A stretch of 36,317 bases of DNA from Albibeggiatoa sp964388965 (GCA_964388965.1 CAYMCP010000036.1:1-36317), one strand, 5' to 3'; shown: positions 23,642 to 32,687, numbered from the stretch's first letter. Translations and numbers: made by a program. The notes: generated by a model from the letters alone, not told the origin.

Positions 23642-25000
23642 TTAACCGAACAACCGTCCAATGTCATTAAAGATGGCAAGAAACATCAAGCCGATTAGTA
23701 AGGCAAATCCAACTTGTTGCATGGCATATTGCATGTTTTCAGTTACTGGACTGCCTTTAATCCATTCTATTAAGTACATCAACAGGTGACCACCGTCCAA
23801 AATTGGAACGGGCAGTAAATTGATGATGCCTAAGCTTAAACTAATTAGTGCTAAAAAGGAAATAAATGCAACGAAACTAATTTGTGCTGTTTTTCCTGCA
23901 TAATCAGCAATTGTAATCGGACCGCTAATGTGTTTAGCAGAGACTTCTAAGGTCAGCATTCTCCACAAAAGTTGCAAAGACATCGTGCTCATATCCCAAG
24001 TTTTTTCTGCCCCTTTTGCCAATGCCTGAAAGATATTGTAGTGCTCAGTGTGTAGATAATCTTCTGGAATAGAAGGCATTTTTGCGTATACGCCCATACG
24101 TCCTTGTCCTTCTACCTCGTCTGGAATAAGTGTTAAAGTGATTATCTCATAACCACGTTGCAACTTGGTTTCAATGGCTTTTTTAGGATGATTTTTAACA
24201 TAATCCGCCCACATTTGCCAATCTGTTACAGTGTGTCCGTCCATTGTTAGAATTTCATCACCAATTTGTAAACCGTCACGTTGCCCGGCACTGTTATCGG
24301 CGAAACTTGCTACAACGGCTGGAACCACACGATGAAATGGCTGAAAACCTAAATGTTCAAATAATTTACCTTCTGCAACGTCGTCTAAACGCAATTCGCT
24401 TGCATCTATGGTGTGTGAGCTGCTGTAACCGTTGGCGTTTTGGACTGTATAAACGATAGTAGGCTCATGTCTAAGTATCGCTTTTAAAGTTTTTTGTAAC
24501 ACATCTTCCCAATTTTTGGCTTCACTATCATTAACTGCGATAATTTCATCTTTATTTTGTAAACCTGCTTGGGCTGCAATGCTATCCGGTTGTATGCCGC
24601 CAATGATGGGTTTTATCATGCGTTCGCCCGCCATAAAAACCACTGTATATAAAAAAATAGCTAAGATAAAATTGAAGATAGGACCGGCAGCGACGATGGC
24701 GGCACGTTTCCATAATTTTTGTTGATTGAATGCGCGAGGTAAATCTTTAGGGTCAATCTCTTCACCGTCCTCTACCTCGCCTAACATTTTGACATAGCCA
24801 CCAAGCGGAATCGGCGCAATAACAAATTCCGTGTTATCTTGACCGAATCGTTTTAAATAGATAGGTTTTCCAAATCCAATTGAGAAACGGAGAATTTTAA
24901 CGCCTAGTTGTTTTGCAACCCAATAATGTCCAAATTCATGAACGGTGACTAAAATCGCAATGGCAATCAGAAATGCGAAAATTGCTATTAATACTGTCAT
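23642..25000 (-). CDS. rseP: site-2 intramembrane metalloprotease RseP
   Basis: An inner-membrane zinc protease; in relatives it cuts anti-sigma-E RseA after DegS and clears signal-peptide remnants. 452 residues. Zinc motif HEFGH with His21, Glu22, His25 in the first helix; PDZ domains at about 125-200 and 205-300 (DSIAAQAGLQNKDEIIAVN and SAGQRDGLQIGDEILTMDG); third zinc ligand Asp402 in LPVPILDGGHLL. Four membrane segments. It adjoins bamA, tying envelope stress control to outer-membrane assembly. Upstream, 107 bp with an AT-rich repeat separates it from dxr. Confidence 0.97.
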   Translation of the reverse strand: MTVLIAIFAFLIAIAILVTVHEFGHYWVAKQLGVKILRFSIGFGKPIYLKRFGQDNTEFVIAPIPLGGYVKMLGEVEDGEEIDPKDLPRAFNQQKLWKRAAIVAAGPIFNFILAIFLYTVVFMAGERMIKPIIGGIQPDSIAAQAGLQNKDEIIAVNDSEAKNWEDVLQKTLKAILRHEPTIVYTVQNANGYSSSHTIDASELRLDDVAEGKLFEHLGFQPFHRVVPAVVASFADNSAGQRDGLQIGDEILTMDGHTVTDWQMWADYVKNHPKKAIETKLQRGYEIITLTLIPDEVEGQGRMGVYAKMPSIPEDYLHTEHYNIFQALAKGAEKTWDMSTMSLQLLWRMLTLEVSAKHISGPITIADYAGKTAQISFVAFISFLALISLSLGIINLLPVPILDGGHLLMYLIEWIKGSPVTENMQYAMQQVGFALLIGLMFLAIFNDIGRLFG

Positions 25001-25045
25001 AATCTAAACCTATTTGTTTTTTAGAACCAAGTATTGTCAAGGAAG

Positions 25046-25084
25046 TGCAAAATTTATTTTATTCGGGCAAATTTAAATTTGCAC
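25046..25084. repeat. AT-rich dispersed repeat between dxr and rseP
   Basis: TGCAAAATTTATTTTATT (25046-25063) is identical over 18 nt to 36186-36203. The palindrome-like CAAATTTAAATTTGCAC (25068-25084) resembles 36159-36175 at 15 of 17 positions. The two parts occur in swapped order at the two sites. The GTGCAAA…TTTGCAC ends can pair. It interrupts an otherwise tight gene cluster. Confidence 0.5.
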
Positions 25085-25107
25085 TCCAGCGTAACTCTTT
25101 TATTTTA

Positions 25108-26313
25108 TTAATATTTTATTAGTAAACGTTGAACTTCAAGGCTTGCCAATTCTCTTGCTTGCGCGTCGTCTTCTAGGACAAAGTCTAAATGACTGGCATC
25201 CTTACCCGTTAAATTAGTTAAAGTCTGCTCAATGACGATAGGAATATCAATAAATCTAATTTGTTTGTTTAAAAAAGCTTGTACTGCTACTTCATTGGCG
25301 GCGTTGAGAATGGTCGTTGTTGTGCCACCTGCAAGCATTGCTTCGTAAGCTAAACGCAAACAAGGAAATTTTTGCATATCAACATCTTCAAAATCGAGTT
25401 GAGCAATTTCAGCCAAATTTAATGGGTTTACACTAGAGGAAATTCGTTGCGGCCAAGTCAGCGCATGAGCAATCGGTGTACGCATGTCAGGGTTGCCCAA
25501 TTGCGCCAATACTGAACCATCAATGTATTGCACCATCGAATGAATAATACTTTGTGGATGTAATAGCACTTTCACTTTATCAGGCGAAGTATTGAATAAC
25601 CAACACGCTTCGATGAGTTCTAATCCTTTATTCATCATCGTGGCAGAGTCTACAGAAATCTTGCGCCCCATATTCCAATTTGGATGTTTGCACGCTTGTT
25701 CTGGAGTCACAATTTTAAGTTGTTCGGCTGTGAAGGTGCGAAATGGTCCGCCTGATGCGGTGAGAATTAATTGCTTAATCCCAAAATTATCTAATTTAAT
25801 AGATTGCGCATTTTCTGTTGTCAAAGGCATACATTGAAATAAAGCATTATGTTCACTGTCAATTGGTAACAGCATTGCGGCACTTTCTTGTACTGTTTGC
25901 ATGAATAATTTGCCAGACATAACGAGTGCTTCTTTATTCGCTAGTAACAAACGTTTTCCCGCTTTTGCTGCTGCTAAGGAAGGCAATAAACCTGCACTAC
26001 CGACAATTGCCGCCATGACTGTATCTACTTCGGGCAAGCTGGCGACGTAGGTTAAACCGTCAACGTTAGTTAAAATCTCCGTATTACCCGTATAATGTTG
26101 TTGTTTTAATGCTTGTTGAAGTAAATCAGCATGTTTCGCGTCAGAGACAACTGCATATTTTGGTTGCCACTGTAGACACTGTTCTGCTAAACGTAATACG
26201 TTAGTATGCGCTGTGAGTGCGACGACTTTAAATTGGTGGCGGTGTTGAGCAATCACGTCTAAAGTATTTAGCCCGATTGTGCCTGTTGCTCCTAAAATAG
26301 TGATACCTGTCAA
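25108..26313 (-). CDS. dxr: 1-deoxy-D-xylulose-5-phosphate reductoisomerase
   Basis: Second step of the MEP isoprenoid pathway: NADPH-dependent conversion of DXP to MEP. 401 residues. NADPH loop GATGTIG (8-14); LLLANKEALVMSG (122-134); metal ligands Asp152 and Glu154 in IDSEHNAL and Glu233 in NKGLELIEACWLF; the flexible substrate loop contains PNWNMGRKISVDSATMMNKG (211-230); LTASGGPFR (184-192). The usual GSTGSIG appears here as GATGTIG, within family variation. Its ATG overlaps the cdsA stop by 4 bp. Isoprenoids made here supply UppS two genes upstream. Confidence 0.97.
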   Translation of the reverse strand: MTGITILGATGTIGLNTLDVIAQHRHQFKVVALTAHTNVLRLAEQCLQWQPKYAVVSDAKHADLLQQALKQQHYTGNTEILTNVDGLTYVASLPEVDTVMAAIVGSAGLLPSLAAAKAGKRLLLANKEALVMSGKLFMQTVQESAAMLLPIDSEHNALFQCMPLTTENAQSIKLDNFGIKQLILTASGGPFRTFTAEQLKIVTPEQACKHPNWNMGRKISVDSATMMNKGLELIEACWLFNTSPDKVKVLLHPQSIIHSMVQYIDGSVLAQLGNPDMRTPIAHALTWPQRISSSVNPLNLAEIAQLDFEDVDMQKFPCLRLAYEAMLAGGTTTTILNAANEVAVQAFLNKQIRFIDIPIVIEQTLTNLTGKDASHLDFVLEDDAQARELASLEVQRLLIKY

Positions 26314-27149
26314 AACCGAATTCCTAAAAGTATTGTGCCAATAACAAAAATCGGTGCTGCTGAAGTTAAACTATCCACGCGGTCTAACATGCCACCGTGT
26401 CCGGGTAAAAGTTGACTCGTATCTTTCAGGCGCATTTGGCGTTTAAACATACTTTCTGCCAAATCACCCAAAATCGAGATTAAAATTGTCACAAAACATA
26501 GTCCGATAAATAAAATACTTTCATGTATACCCATCTCACGCCACCAAGTATAACCTAGACTAAGCAGTAAACCAGTACTTATTGCACCGTAAACACCTTC
26601 CCAAGTTTTATTTGGACTAATTTTTACTGCCAGTTTGTGTTGACCATACGCCTTACCAACAAAGTACGCACTGCTATCAGCTAACCAGATTAGGCTAAAG
26701 AAAAATAGCACACTATAACCTGTATAGTGTTGATGTAAGTAAACTAATGCAGTCCAAGCAGGTACTAAAATAACAATACCTAGCATTGCTTTAAGCCACG
26801 CAGACTTTGGGACAGGGTCATATAGCCACTCATACTGTACACCTATTTGCCAATATAGCATTAATAACCACCAACTTAGCGCAATAATCAGAATGGGATA
26901 AATATTAATTGGATGGAATTTTAAAATCAGAAATGCTGCAATTAAGCCTGTAATGGTGACAACAGTATAACTTGTACGTGCAAAATTGTTATGCCAACCG
27001 CAAATATCTGTCCACTCCCACGCCGCAATGAGCACAAAAATACCCAGTGCAATCGCCAAAATCGTTGACGATAAATACATAATACCACCGACGACGGAAG
27101 GAATTAAGATAAATGCAGTTAAGACCCGTTGCTGTAATTTTTTCGGCAT
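26310..27149 (-). CDS. cdsA: phosphatidate cytidylyltransferase CdsA
   Basis: Makes CDP-diacylglycerol from phosphatidic acid and CTP, the precursor of all phospholipids. 279 residues, about eight membrane helices. Seen: VKISPNKTWEGVYGAIST near 180 and the family signature LPGHGGMLDRVDSLTSA near 245-262, with its catalytic Asp. The start MPKKLQQRVLTAFIL fits the family. A 234-bp spacer without a gene separates it from uppS upstream. Confidence 0.96.
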   Translation of the reverse strand: MPKKLQQRVLTAFILIPSVVGGIMYLSSTILAIALGIFVLIAAWEWTDICGWHNNFARTSYTVVTITGLIAAFLILKFHPINIYPILIIALSWWLLMLYWQIGVQYEWLYDPVPKSAWLKAMLGIVILVPAWTALVYLHQHYTGYSVLFFFSLIWLADSSAYFVGKAYGQHKLAVKISPNKTWEGVYGAISTGLLLSLGYTWWREMGIHESILFIGLCFVTILISILGDLAESMFKRQMRLKDTSQLLPGHGGMLDRVDSLTSAAPIFVIGTILLGIRF

Positions 27150-27383
27150 TTTGACTCAGGCATACGCCAGATGAGGTTAGATATTAAAGTTTTTTTTGCT
27201 TGCAGAGCAACAATTTTTTATTAAATCGTCCAGACACGGTTTAAAAATATTTCAAATTTCTAAGAATTGTCCATAGTATTGCTTATTTTGTTAGAATATT
27301 TCGAGAATGTTAAATTTTCATCTAATATCTTATTGTGTTTAACTCTGCTCATAAAGCAATTATTTTTTAATTAATTCAAGAAG

Positions 27384-28115
27384 TTACTTAACACTTTGAA
27401 TTTGTTCACTTGTACGTCCATAACGCCGTTCACGTTTAGCATAAGAATCCAACGCTAATTGAAATTGTTTTTCATCAAAATCAGGCCAAAAAATATCAGT
27501 AAAATATAATTCCGTATACGCTAATTGCCACAGCAAAAAATTACTGATTCGCATTTCGCCACCAGTACGAATAAACAAATCAGGTTCTGGTAATCCGCAA
27601 GTACTAATATGTTGATTAATCAAATTTTCATTAATGTTGCTAGCAGATAGCTTACCTTGCTCAATTTTATTACTAATTTGTTGTATTGCTTGGATTATAT
27701 CCCAACGACCACCGTAATTTGCTGCAATCGTTAAATCTAATCCCGTATTATCTTTAGTTAATCGTTCAGCTTCGTCTATATAAAATTGCAATTCAGTAGG
27801 AAACATGCTTTTATCACCGATTATGCGTAAACGCGCATTATTTTGATGTAATTCTCGTATTTCATTCTTGATGGCTGCTAGAAATAGCTGAAATAACATT
27901 CCAACTTCTTCTTTTGGTCGGCGATTGTTTTCGCTACTGAATGCAAATAAAGTTAATGCTTCAATACCGACCTCGCCACAATAGCGCACAGTGCGCTTGA
28001 CCGTATCTAAACCAACTTTGTGTCCAGCGATGCGTGGTAAAAAACGTTTTTTCGCCCAACGTCCATTGCCATCTAAAATAATTGCAACGTGACGTGGGAT
28101 TTGAGGATTGCTCAT
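27384..28115 (-). CDS. uppS: undecaprenyl diphosphate synthase UppS
   Basis: A cis-prenyltransferase that builds the C55 lipid carrier for peptidoglycan and O-antigen. From ATG 28115 it has 243 residues. Active-site loop HVAIILDGNGRWAKKR with catalytic Asp15 (E. coli Asp26); GVEALTLFAFSSENNRRP-type strand present as ALTLFAFSSENNRRPKEEVG; C-terminal DLFIRTGGEMRISNFLLWQL and ELYFTDIFWPDF. A five-codon longer reading from TTG 28130 is rejected because family members begin about ten residues before the active-site loop. No clear ribosome site precedes the ATG, only an AT-rich heptamer repeat. Confidence 0.96.
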   Translation of the reverse strand: MSNPQIPRHVAIILDGNGRWAKKRFLPRIAGHKVGLDTVKRTVRYCGEVGIEALTLFAFSSENNRRPKEEVGMLFQLFLAAIKNEIRELHQNNARLRIIGDKSMFPTELQFYIDEAERLTKDNTGLDLTIAANYGGRWDIIQAIQQISNKIEQGKLSASNINENLINQHISTCGLPEPDLFIRTGGEMRISNFLLWQLAYTELYFTDIFWPDFDEKQFQLALDSYAKRERRYGRTSEQIQSVK

Positions 28116-28128
28116 TAGGACAAACAAC

Positions 28129-28156
28129 AATTAACGATTAATAATTAACAATGAAT
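28129..28156. repeat. four imperfect tandem heptamers between frr and uppS
   Basis: AATTAAC, GATTAAT, AATTAAC, AATGAAT in direct succession. Two of the four units are identical and the others differ at 2-3 positions. It fills the short frr-uppS gap and replaces the place where a ribosome site for uppS would lie. Confidence 0.4.
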
Positions 28157-28168
28157 AAATCACTGCCC

Positions 28169-28735
28169 CTAAACTTCCATTAATTCATCTTCTTTTTCTT
28201 TTAAAATGTCATCAATTTTTGCGATGTAAATATTGGTGAGTTTTTGAATCTCGTCCTCTGCACGACGCTCATCATCTTCAGAAATGTCTTTATCTTTCAA
28301 TAGTTTTTTAAATTCGTGATTAGCATCACGGCGAATATTGCGTATTGCCACTTTGGCGTTTTCTGCTTCATGACGCACAATTTTAACTAAATCACGACGA
28401 CGATCTTCGGTCATGGGAGGCAAAGGAACGCGCAACATATTACCAACGTTGGTTGGGTTTAGACCTAAATCAGAATTTAAAATTGCTTTGTCGATAGTTG
28501 ATAACATGGATTTTTCAAAAGGCGTGACACCCAAAGTTCTTGAGTCCAACACAGTAACATTTGCCGCTTGAGTAATTGGTACTTCTGTGCCGTAATAATC
28601 TACCTTGATATGGTCTAATAAACTGGTATGCGCACGACCGGTACGGATTTTGACGAATTCATGTTTAAGGCTTTCAACACTTTTTCCCATACGCTCTTCG
28701 GCTTCGTCTTGCACCATTTGCATCATTTCACTCAT
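28169..28735 (-). CDS. frr: ribosome recycling factor
   Basis: RRF splits post-termination ribosomes with EF-G. 188 residues, near the normal 185. Signature parts: MGKSVESLKHEFVKIRTGRA (16-35) with the tRNA-mimic helix Arg, VDYYGTEVPITQAANVTVLD, PFEKSMLSTIDKAI, DLGLNPTNVG, and MTEDRRRDLVKIVRHEAENA. ATG at 28735 has a strong AAAGAGGT 6-9 nt upstream. Place between pyrH and uppS matches Pseudomonas-type order. Confidence 0.97.
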   Translation of the reverse strand: MSEMMQMVQDEAEERMGKSVESLKHEFVKIRTGRAHTSLLDHIKVDYYGTEVPITQAANVTVLDSRTLGVTPFEKSMLSTIDKAILNSDLGLNPTNVGNMLRVPLPPMTEDRRRDLVKIVRHEAENAKVAIRNIRRDANHEFKKLLKDKDISEDDERRAEDEIQKLTNIYIAKIDDILKEKEDELMEV

Positions 28736-28805
28736 TATTTTTACCTCTTTATTATAATAAAAAAACCGTACTCAATTTTAATTTTTTAAGGATGTTTAAT
28801 TTTAT

Positions 28806-29579
28806 TTATCCAGCGTGTATTAATGTACCTTCATTTTGTCCCATCACAGCACGCAATAATGCACCGGGCTTGCTCATATTTAACACTTGTAGCGGCATAT
28901 TATGTTCACGACATAAGATAACTGCCGTCATATCCATTACACCAAGTTCTCGCGCAATCGTTTCGTCATAGCTTAACGTTGTAAATTTAGTTGCATTAGG
29001 ATTTTTTAACGGATCAGCATCGTAAACACCGTCTACTTTCGTTGCTTTAATCATTAAATCTGCCTTAATTTCAATCGCTCGCAGACTAGCAGCAGAATCC
29101 GTTGTAAATAATGGATTACCTGTACCTGCAACAAAAATCACCACTTTACCCGCCATTAAATACGCAATAGCTTGACGAGTAGAGTAATACTCACAAACGC
29201 CGTCAATGCGCAATGCTGACATAACTTGTGTGTTGATATGTATTTTTTTTAGCGCATCTTGCAAGGCTAATCCATTCATCACAGTCGCCAACATGCCCAT
29301 TTGATCGCCAGTTACGCGCTCAATACCACTAGCTGCTAAATCCACGCCCCGAAAAATATTACCACCACCAACGACTAGGCTGATTTGTATATTTTGTTCA
29401 ACAATGTCTTTTATCGCTTGCGCTGTCTGACTCAGAATATTAGCATTAATTCCAAAAGCATCATCACCCATTAAAGCCTCGCCACTGAGTTTGAGCAGCA
29501 CACGCTTACAGGGTTTTTCACTTTCTCTAGCTTCATTGAGTTTGATTAAAGTAGGCTGATACGGGACAGTGGGTGACAT
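28806..29579 (-). CDS. pyrH: UMP kinase PyrH
   Basis: Phosphorylates UMP to UDP with ATP; hexameric, GTP-activated and UTP-inhibited in proteobacteria. 257 residues; the core begins KRVLLKLSGEALMG (25-38), about 15 residues later than in E. coli, so there is a short extra N-terminal tail. GGGNIFRG (71-78), VTGDQMGMLATVMNGLAL, the regulatory/nucleotide loop AGTGNPLFTTDSAASLRA, and KATKVDGVYDADP follow. The ATG lies 3 bp after the tsf stop with GGAAG as ribosome site, so the tail is probably real. Confidence 0.96.
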   Translation of the reverse strand: MSPTVPYQPTLIKLNEARESEKPCKRVLLKLSGEALMGDDAFGINANILSQTAQAIKDIVEQNIQISLVVGGGNIFRGVDLAASGIERVTGDQMGMLATVMNGLALQDALKKIHINTQVMSALRIDGVCEYYSTRQAIAYLMAGKVVIFVAGTGNPLFTTDSAASLRAIEIKADLMIKATKVDGVYDADPLKNPNATKFTTLSYDETIARELGVMDMTAVILCREHNMPLQVLNMSKPGALLRAVMGQNEGTLIHAG

Positions 29580-29582
29580 GAA

Positions 29583-30452
29583 TTAGCTTCCCTGTACTTG
29601 CTTCATGACTTCTTCAGCGAAGTTTTCAGTTTTCTTCTCGATACCTTCACCCACTTCTAAGCGTACAAAGTTTTTAACTGTCGCAGCATTGGCTTTTAAT
29701 AATTTTTCAACAGTTTGATCTGGGTCTTTAACGAAAGGTTGACCTAATAATGTGATTTCAGCTAAGAATTTTTTAACGCGCCCATCAACCATTTTTTCAA
29801 TAATATCAGCAGGTTTGCCACTATCTTGCGCTTGTGCAATTAAAATTTCTTTTTCTTTTGTAACGATGTCTGTAGGTACATCATTGGCAGTTGCGTATTG
29901 TGGGCGACTCGCTGCGATGTGCATTGCAATATCTTTAGCTAATTCTTCGTTACCGCCTTCCATATCAACCAAAACGCCGATACGTGTACCATGTAAATAA
30001 ATACCTAATTGTGTACTTTCCATCAAAGCAAAGCGGCGCACGGTAACATTTTCACCAATTTTGGCGATTAAATTTTTACGGGCTTCCTCAACTGTTTTGC
30101 CATTACCGTAATCGGTTGCTAATAAAGCATCTAAATCAGCAGGTTGCGATTCTAAGGCTTTCGCAACGACTGTATTACAAAAATCTTTGAAATCATCAGC
30201 CTTAGATACGAAATCAGTCTCACTATTTACTTCCAAAATTGCAGCTTTGTTGCCATCAGCTTGCACAACAATCAAGCCTTCTGCCGCAACACGCCCGGCT
30301 TTTTTCTCTGCCTTAGCCTGACCTGCTTTACGCATGGCTTCAATAGCAGCTTCGATATCGCCGTTTGTTTCGACTAAGGCTTTTTTGCATTCCATCATAC
30401 CAGCCCCAGTACGCTCACGTAATTCCTTAACTAAAGCGGCTGTAATCGCCAT
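29583..30452 (-). CDS. tsf: elongation factor Ts
   Basis: Nucleotide exchange factor of EF-Tu. 289 residues. The N-terminal UBA-like domain reads LVKELRERTGAGMMECKKAL (8-27), followed by the EF-Tu contact NSETDFVSKADDFKDF (76-91, with the Asp-Phe pair that displaces Mg2+), two core subdomains, and a helical C-terminus. It is 311 bp from rpsB, longer than the usual gap, and 3 bp from pyrH. The ribosome site GAGG precedes the ATG. Confidence 0.97.
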   Translation of the reverse strand: MAITAALVKELRERTGAGMMECKKALVETNGDIEAAIEAMRKAGQAKAEKKAGRVAAEGLIVVQADGNKAAILEVNSETDFVSKADDFKDFCNTVVAKALESQPADLDALLATDYGNGKTVEEARKNLIAKIGENVTVRRFALMESTQLGIYLHGTRIGVLVDMEGGNEELAKDIAMHIAASRPQYATANDVPTDIVTKEKEILIAQAQDSGKPADIIEKMVDGRVKKFLAEITLLGQPFVKDPDQTVEKLLKANAATVKNFVRLEVGEGIEKKTENFAEEVMKQVQGS

Positions 30453-30763
30453 TGTATTTAACCTCTTAAAAATACTTAAATAAATTCAGTTTGCTAAATT
30501 TTTAAGGACTGCTAATCCCAATCATTTATATCCATATTAACTTCGGATACTATCTGCAACGGTCACATTTTGCATAGCGCATTAAAGTTGGATTTCAACA
30601 CAAAGAAACTGCTAAATTGTGCATTTTCAATGCGTTGAAACACACTTGTTATATTGAGTTTACTACAAACCAAACTTTTTTATATAACATTTTGCTTTTT
30701 AAATTAAAAACTGTAAACATTCAGTCTAAAACCAGTTAAACCACATTATGCAGCCGTTTCTGC
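30453..30763. other. rpsB-tsf intergenic region (311 bp), no gene
   Basis: No coding frame or strong hairpin seen. A weak minus-strand promoter is possible (TTGAAA, 16-bp spacer, TATGCA, near 30575-30602), which would give tsf and downstream genes their own start. Its right end contains the five extra in-frame codons that follow the rpsB TAG. Confidence 0.35.
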
Positions 30764-31588
30764 CTACTCTGCTACGGCTTCTGGTGTTTCTACTGTTGCT
30801 ATTTCTGATGTTTCTACCGTTGTCTCTACGGTTTCTTCAGCAATGACCTCAGATTCTGCATTTTCCGCGTCGAGCGTATCCATCTCTTCGGGCAATTGGG
30901 TCATAATTGCCTCTTTCGCTTCGACAATTGCATCTGCAATCCCTTTCGCGTACAGACTAATGGCACGAATTGCATCATCATTACCCGGCACCACGTAATC
31001 AATATTCTTCGGACTATTGTTAGTATCAACTACGCCTATCACTGGAATACCCAATTTTTTCGCTTCACTGACGGCAATTTTTTCATGACCTACGTCAATA
31101 ATAAATAACGCATCAGGTAAGCCATTCATCTCTTTAATGCCGCCTAAGCTGCGTTCTAATTTTTCCAGTTCGCGGGTTCTTGATAAAGCTTCTTTCTTGG
31201 TTAATTGATTTAATGTACCATCTTCTGCCATCATTTCTAAATCTTTAAGGCGTTTAATGGAAGAACGGACTGTTTTGTAGTTAGTTAGCATACCACCTAA
31301 CCAACGACGGTTGACAAAAGGCATACCACAACGTGTTGCTTCTGCTCTGACAACTTCTTGCGCGGCGCGTTTTGTACCGACAAATAAGATTTTGCCTTTT
31401 TTCGATGCTAATTTACCAATGAAATTTACCGCATCAAGGTATAATGGCAACGTTTCTTCAAGGTTAAGAATATGAATCTTATTGCGTTCCCCGAAAATAT
31501 AAGGACGCATTTGCGGATTCCAGAAGCGGGTTTGATGTCCGAAGTGAACACCTGCTTCTAACATTTGGCGCATTGAAATATCAGCCAT
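30764..31588 (-). CDS. rpsB: 30S ribosomal protein S2
   Basis: 274 residues; binds the 30S head-body junction and needs S1. Family features: SMRQMLEAGVHFGHQTRFWN (5-24), NLEETLPLYLDAVNF, KGKILFVGTKRAAQEVV, RWLGGMLTNYKTVRSSI, PDALFIIDVGHEKIAVSEAK, VDTNNSPKNIDYVVPGNDDA. Longer than E. coli S2 (241) by an acidic, Thr/Val/Glu-rich C-terminal tail (about 230-274). The tail ends at TAG, and the same frame continues for five similar codons (AETAA) to TAA 30746-30748. ATG at 31588 has AGGAG 7 nt upstream. First gene of the cluster. Confidence 0.97.
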   Translation of the reverse strand: MADISMRQMLEAGVHFGHQTRFWNPQMRPYIFGERNKIHILNLEETLPLYLDAVNFIGKLASKKGKILFVGTKRAAQEVVRAEATRCGMPFVNRRWLGGMLTNYKTVRSSIKRLKDLEMMAEDGTLNQLTKKEALSRTRELEKLERSLGGIKEMNGLPDALFIIDVGHEKIAVSEAKKLGIPVIGVVDTNNSPKNIDYVVPGNDDAIRAISLYAKGIADAIVEAKEAIMTQLPEEMDTLDAENAESEVIAEETVETTVETSEIATVETPEAVAE

Positions 31589-31952
31589 AAAAAATCTCCT
31601 AATTACAGGGTTTTATACCTCCATGTATCCCATATATTGACTCTTAGAGCACCCTAATATACGTGACGATACATGTGTGTATTTAAAGCGAATGTTTTAT
31701 ATCATAGCCACACAATGATGACTTTGATGATTGATAGTAGATTAAAACTGCTCATTATAACGGATTTTTGCTCTAGGCTACAAAGAGATTTTGAAAATAA
31801 CTGTAGAATTTGTTTGAATCTGTCATGTCTTCATCATTAAGGATCGATGCGTCTCGGTTGAATTCTGACAAAGAGCGTTGGAGCAAGATTTAAAATAATT
31901 CCATTTTAATCATTATATTTTTATTCCTCGAATTATATTAACGAATATTATC
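31589..31952. other. divergent rpsB/yggS promoter region (364 bp)
   Basis: No gene. On the minus strand two TATAAA hexamers (near 31606 and 31697) are possible -10 boxes for rpsB, both without a good -35. The leader holds AGGGT (near 31650) that can pair with ACCCT (near 31604) around a small CTCT/AGAG stem. S2 leaders often carry a feedback site, but I cannot show that this is one. On the plus side the yggS ATG has no clear ribosome site. Confidence 0.35.
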
Positions 31953-32642
31953 ATGACTAACATTATTACTAATCTAAAAAAAATTCAGCAAGATATTCAG
32001 CATTACGCTCAACAAGCTCAACGTCATTCGGATGAAATTCAATTGCTTGCTGTTAGTAAAACCCATCCGATTGAAAAAATTCAACAAGTTTATCAACAAG
32101 GACAATATCGATTTGGCGAAAATTATTTACAACATGCTATACCAAAAATTATTGCATTGAATGATTTAGAAATAGAATGGCATTTTATTGGTAGTATACA
32201 AAGCAATAAAACTAAGTTAATAGCAGAATATTTTTCATGGGTGCAAACTTTGGATAGTATTAAACATGCACAACGATTGAATCTACAACGTCCTGCTCAT
32301 TTAGCTGCGCTTAATGTTTGTATTCAAGTCAATATCAGTGAAGAACCGCAAAAGTCTGGTATTTCACTTAAAATGCTACCTTCATTAGCGAAAGTTATCA
32401 GTACATTACCAAATTTAAGATTAAGGGGTTTGATGGCAATACCTGCGGCAAATCAAAATTTCCAGCAACAAAATCAAACATTTCAATTGTTATACCAAGT
32501 ATTTCAACAATTAAAACAACAATATCCTCAATTAGATACTTTATCCATGGGTATGACCGATGACATGCAAGCGGCTATTGCGCAAGGTTCAACGATGGTT
32601 AGAATTGGAACCGGTATTTTTGGAGTAAGAGAAAGTAATTAA
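31953..32642 (+). CDS. yggS: PLP homeostasis protein YggS/PLPBP
   Basis: A 229-residue cytosolic protein that binds pyridoxal phosphate and buffers its level; no catalysis is known. PLP Lys36 in LLAVSKTHP, FGENYLQHAIPK, HFIGSIQSNKTK, LRLRGLMAIPA, and the phosphate-binding LSMGMTDDMQAAIAQGSTMVRIG near 196-218. Length and fold (type III TIM barrel) agree with the family. The neighbourhood differs from the frequent pilT-proC context; here it is divergent from rpsB and convergent with ftsI. Confidence 0.95.
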   Translation: MTNIITNLKKIQQDIQHYAQQAQRHSDEIQLLAVSKTHPIEKIQQVYQQGQYRFGENYLQHAIPKIIALNDLEIEWHFIGSIQSNKTKLIAEYFSWVQTLDSIKHAQRLNLQRPAHLAALNVCIQVNISEEPQKSGISLKMLPSLAKVISTLPNLRLRGLMAIPAANQNFQQQNQTFQLLYQVFQQLKQQYPQLDTLSMGMTDDMQAAIAQGSTMVRIGTGIFGVRESN

Positions 32643-32687
32643 TATGTAATTATTTAGTCTAATATGCTAATGAAAAATGTAAATAAA

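Noticed and set aside
27181..27215. Run of T with a small TTGCT/AGCAA stem near cdsA
   Set aside because: The stem is 5 bp and the T run lies on the wrong side for a plus-strand terminator; on the minus strand it gives A's.
30896..31108. Plus-strand ORF of 70 codons in rpsB
   Set aside because: Shadow of a highly conserved ribosomal protein gene on the other strand.
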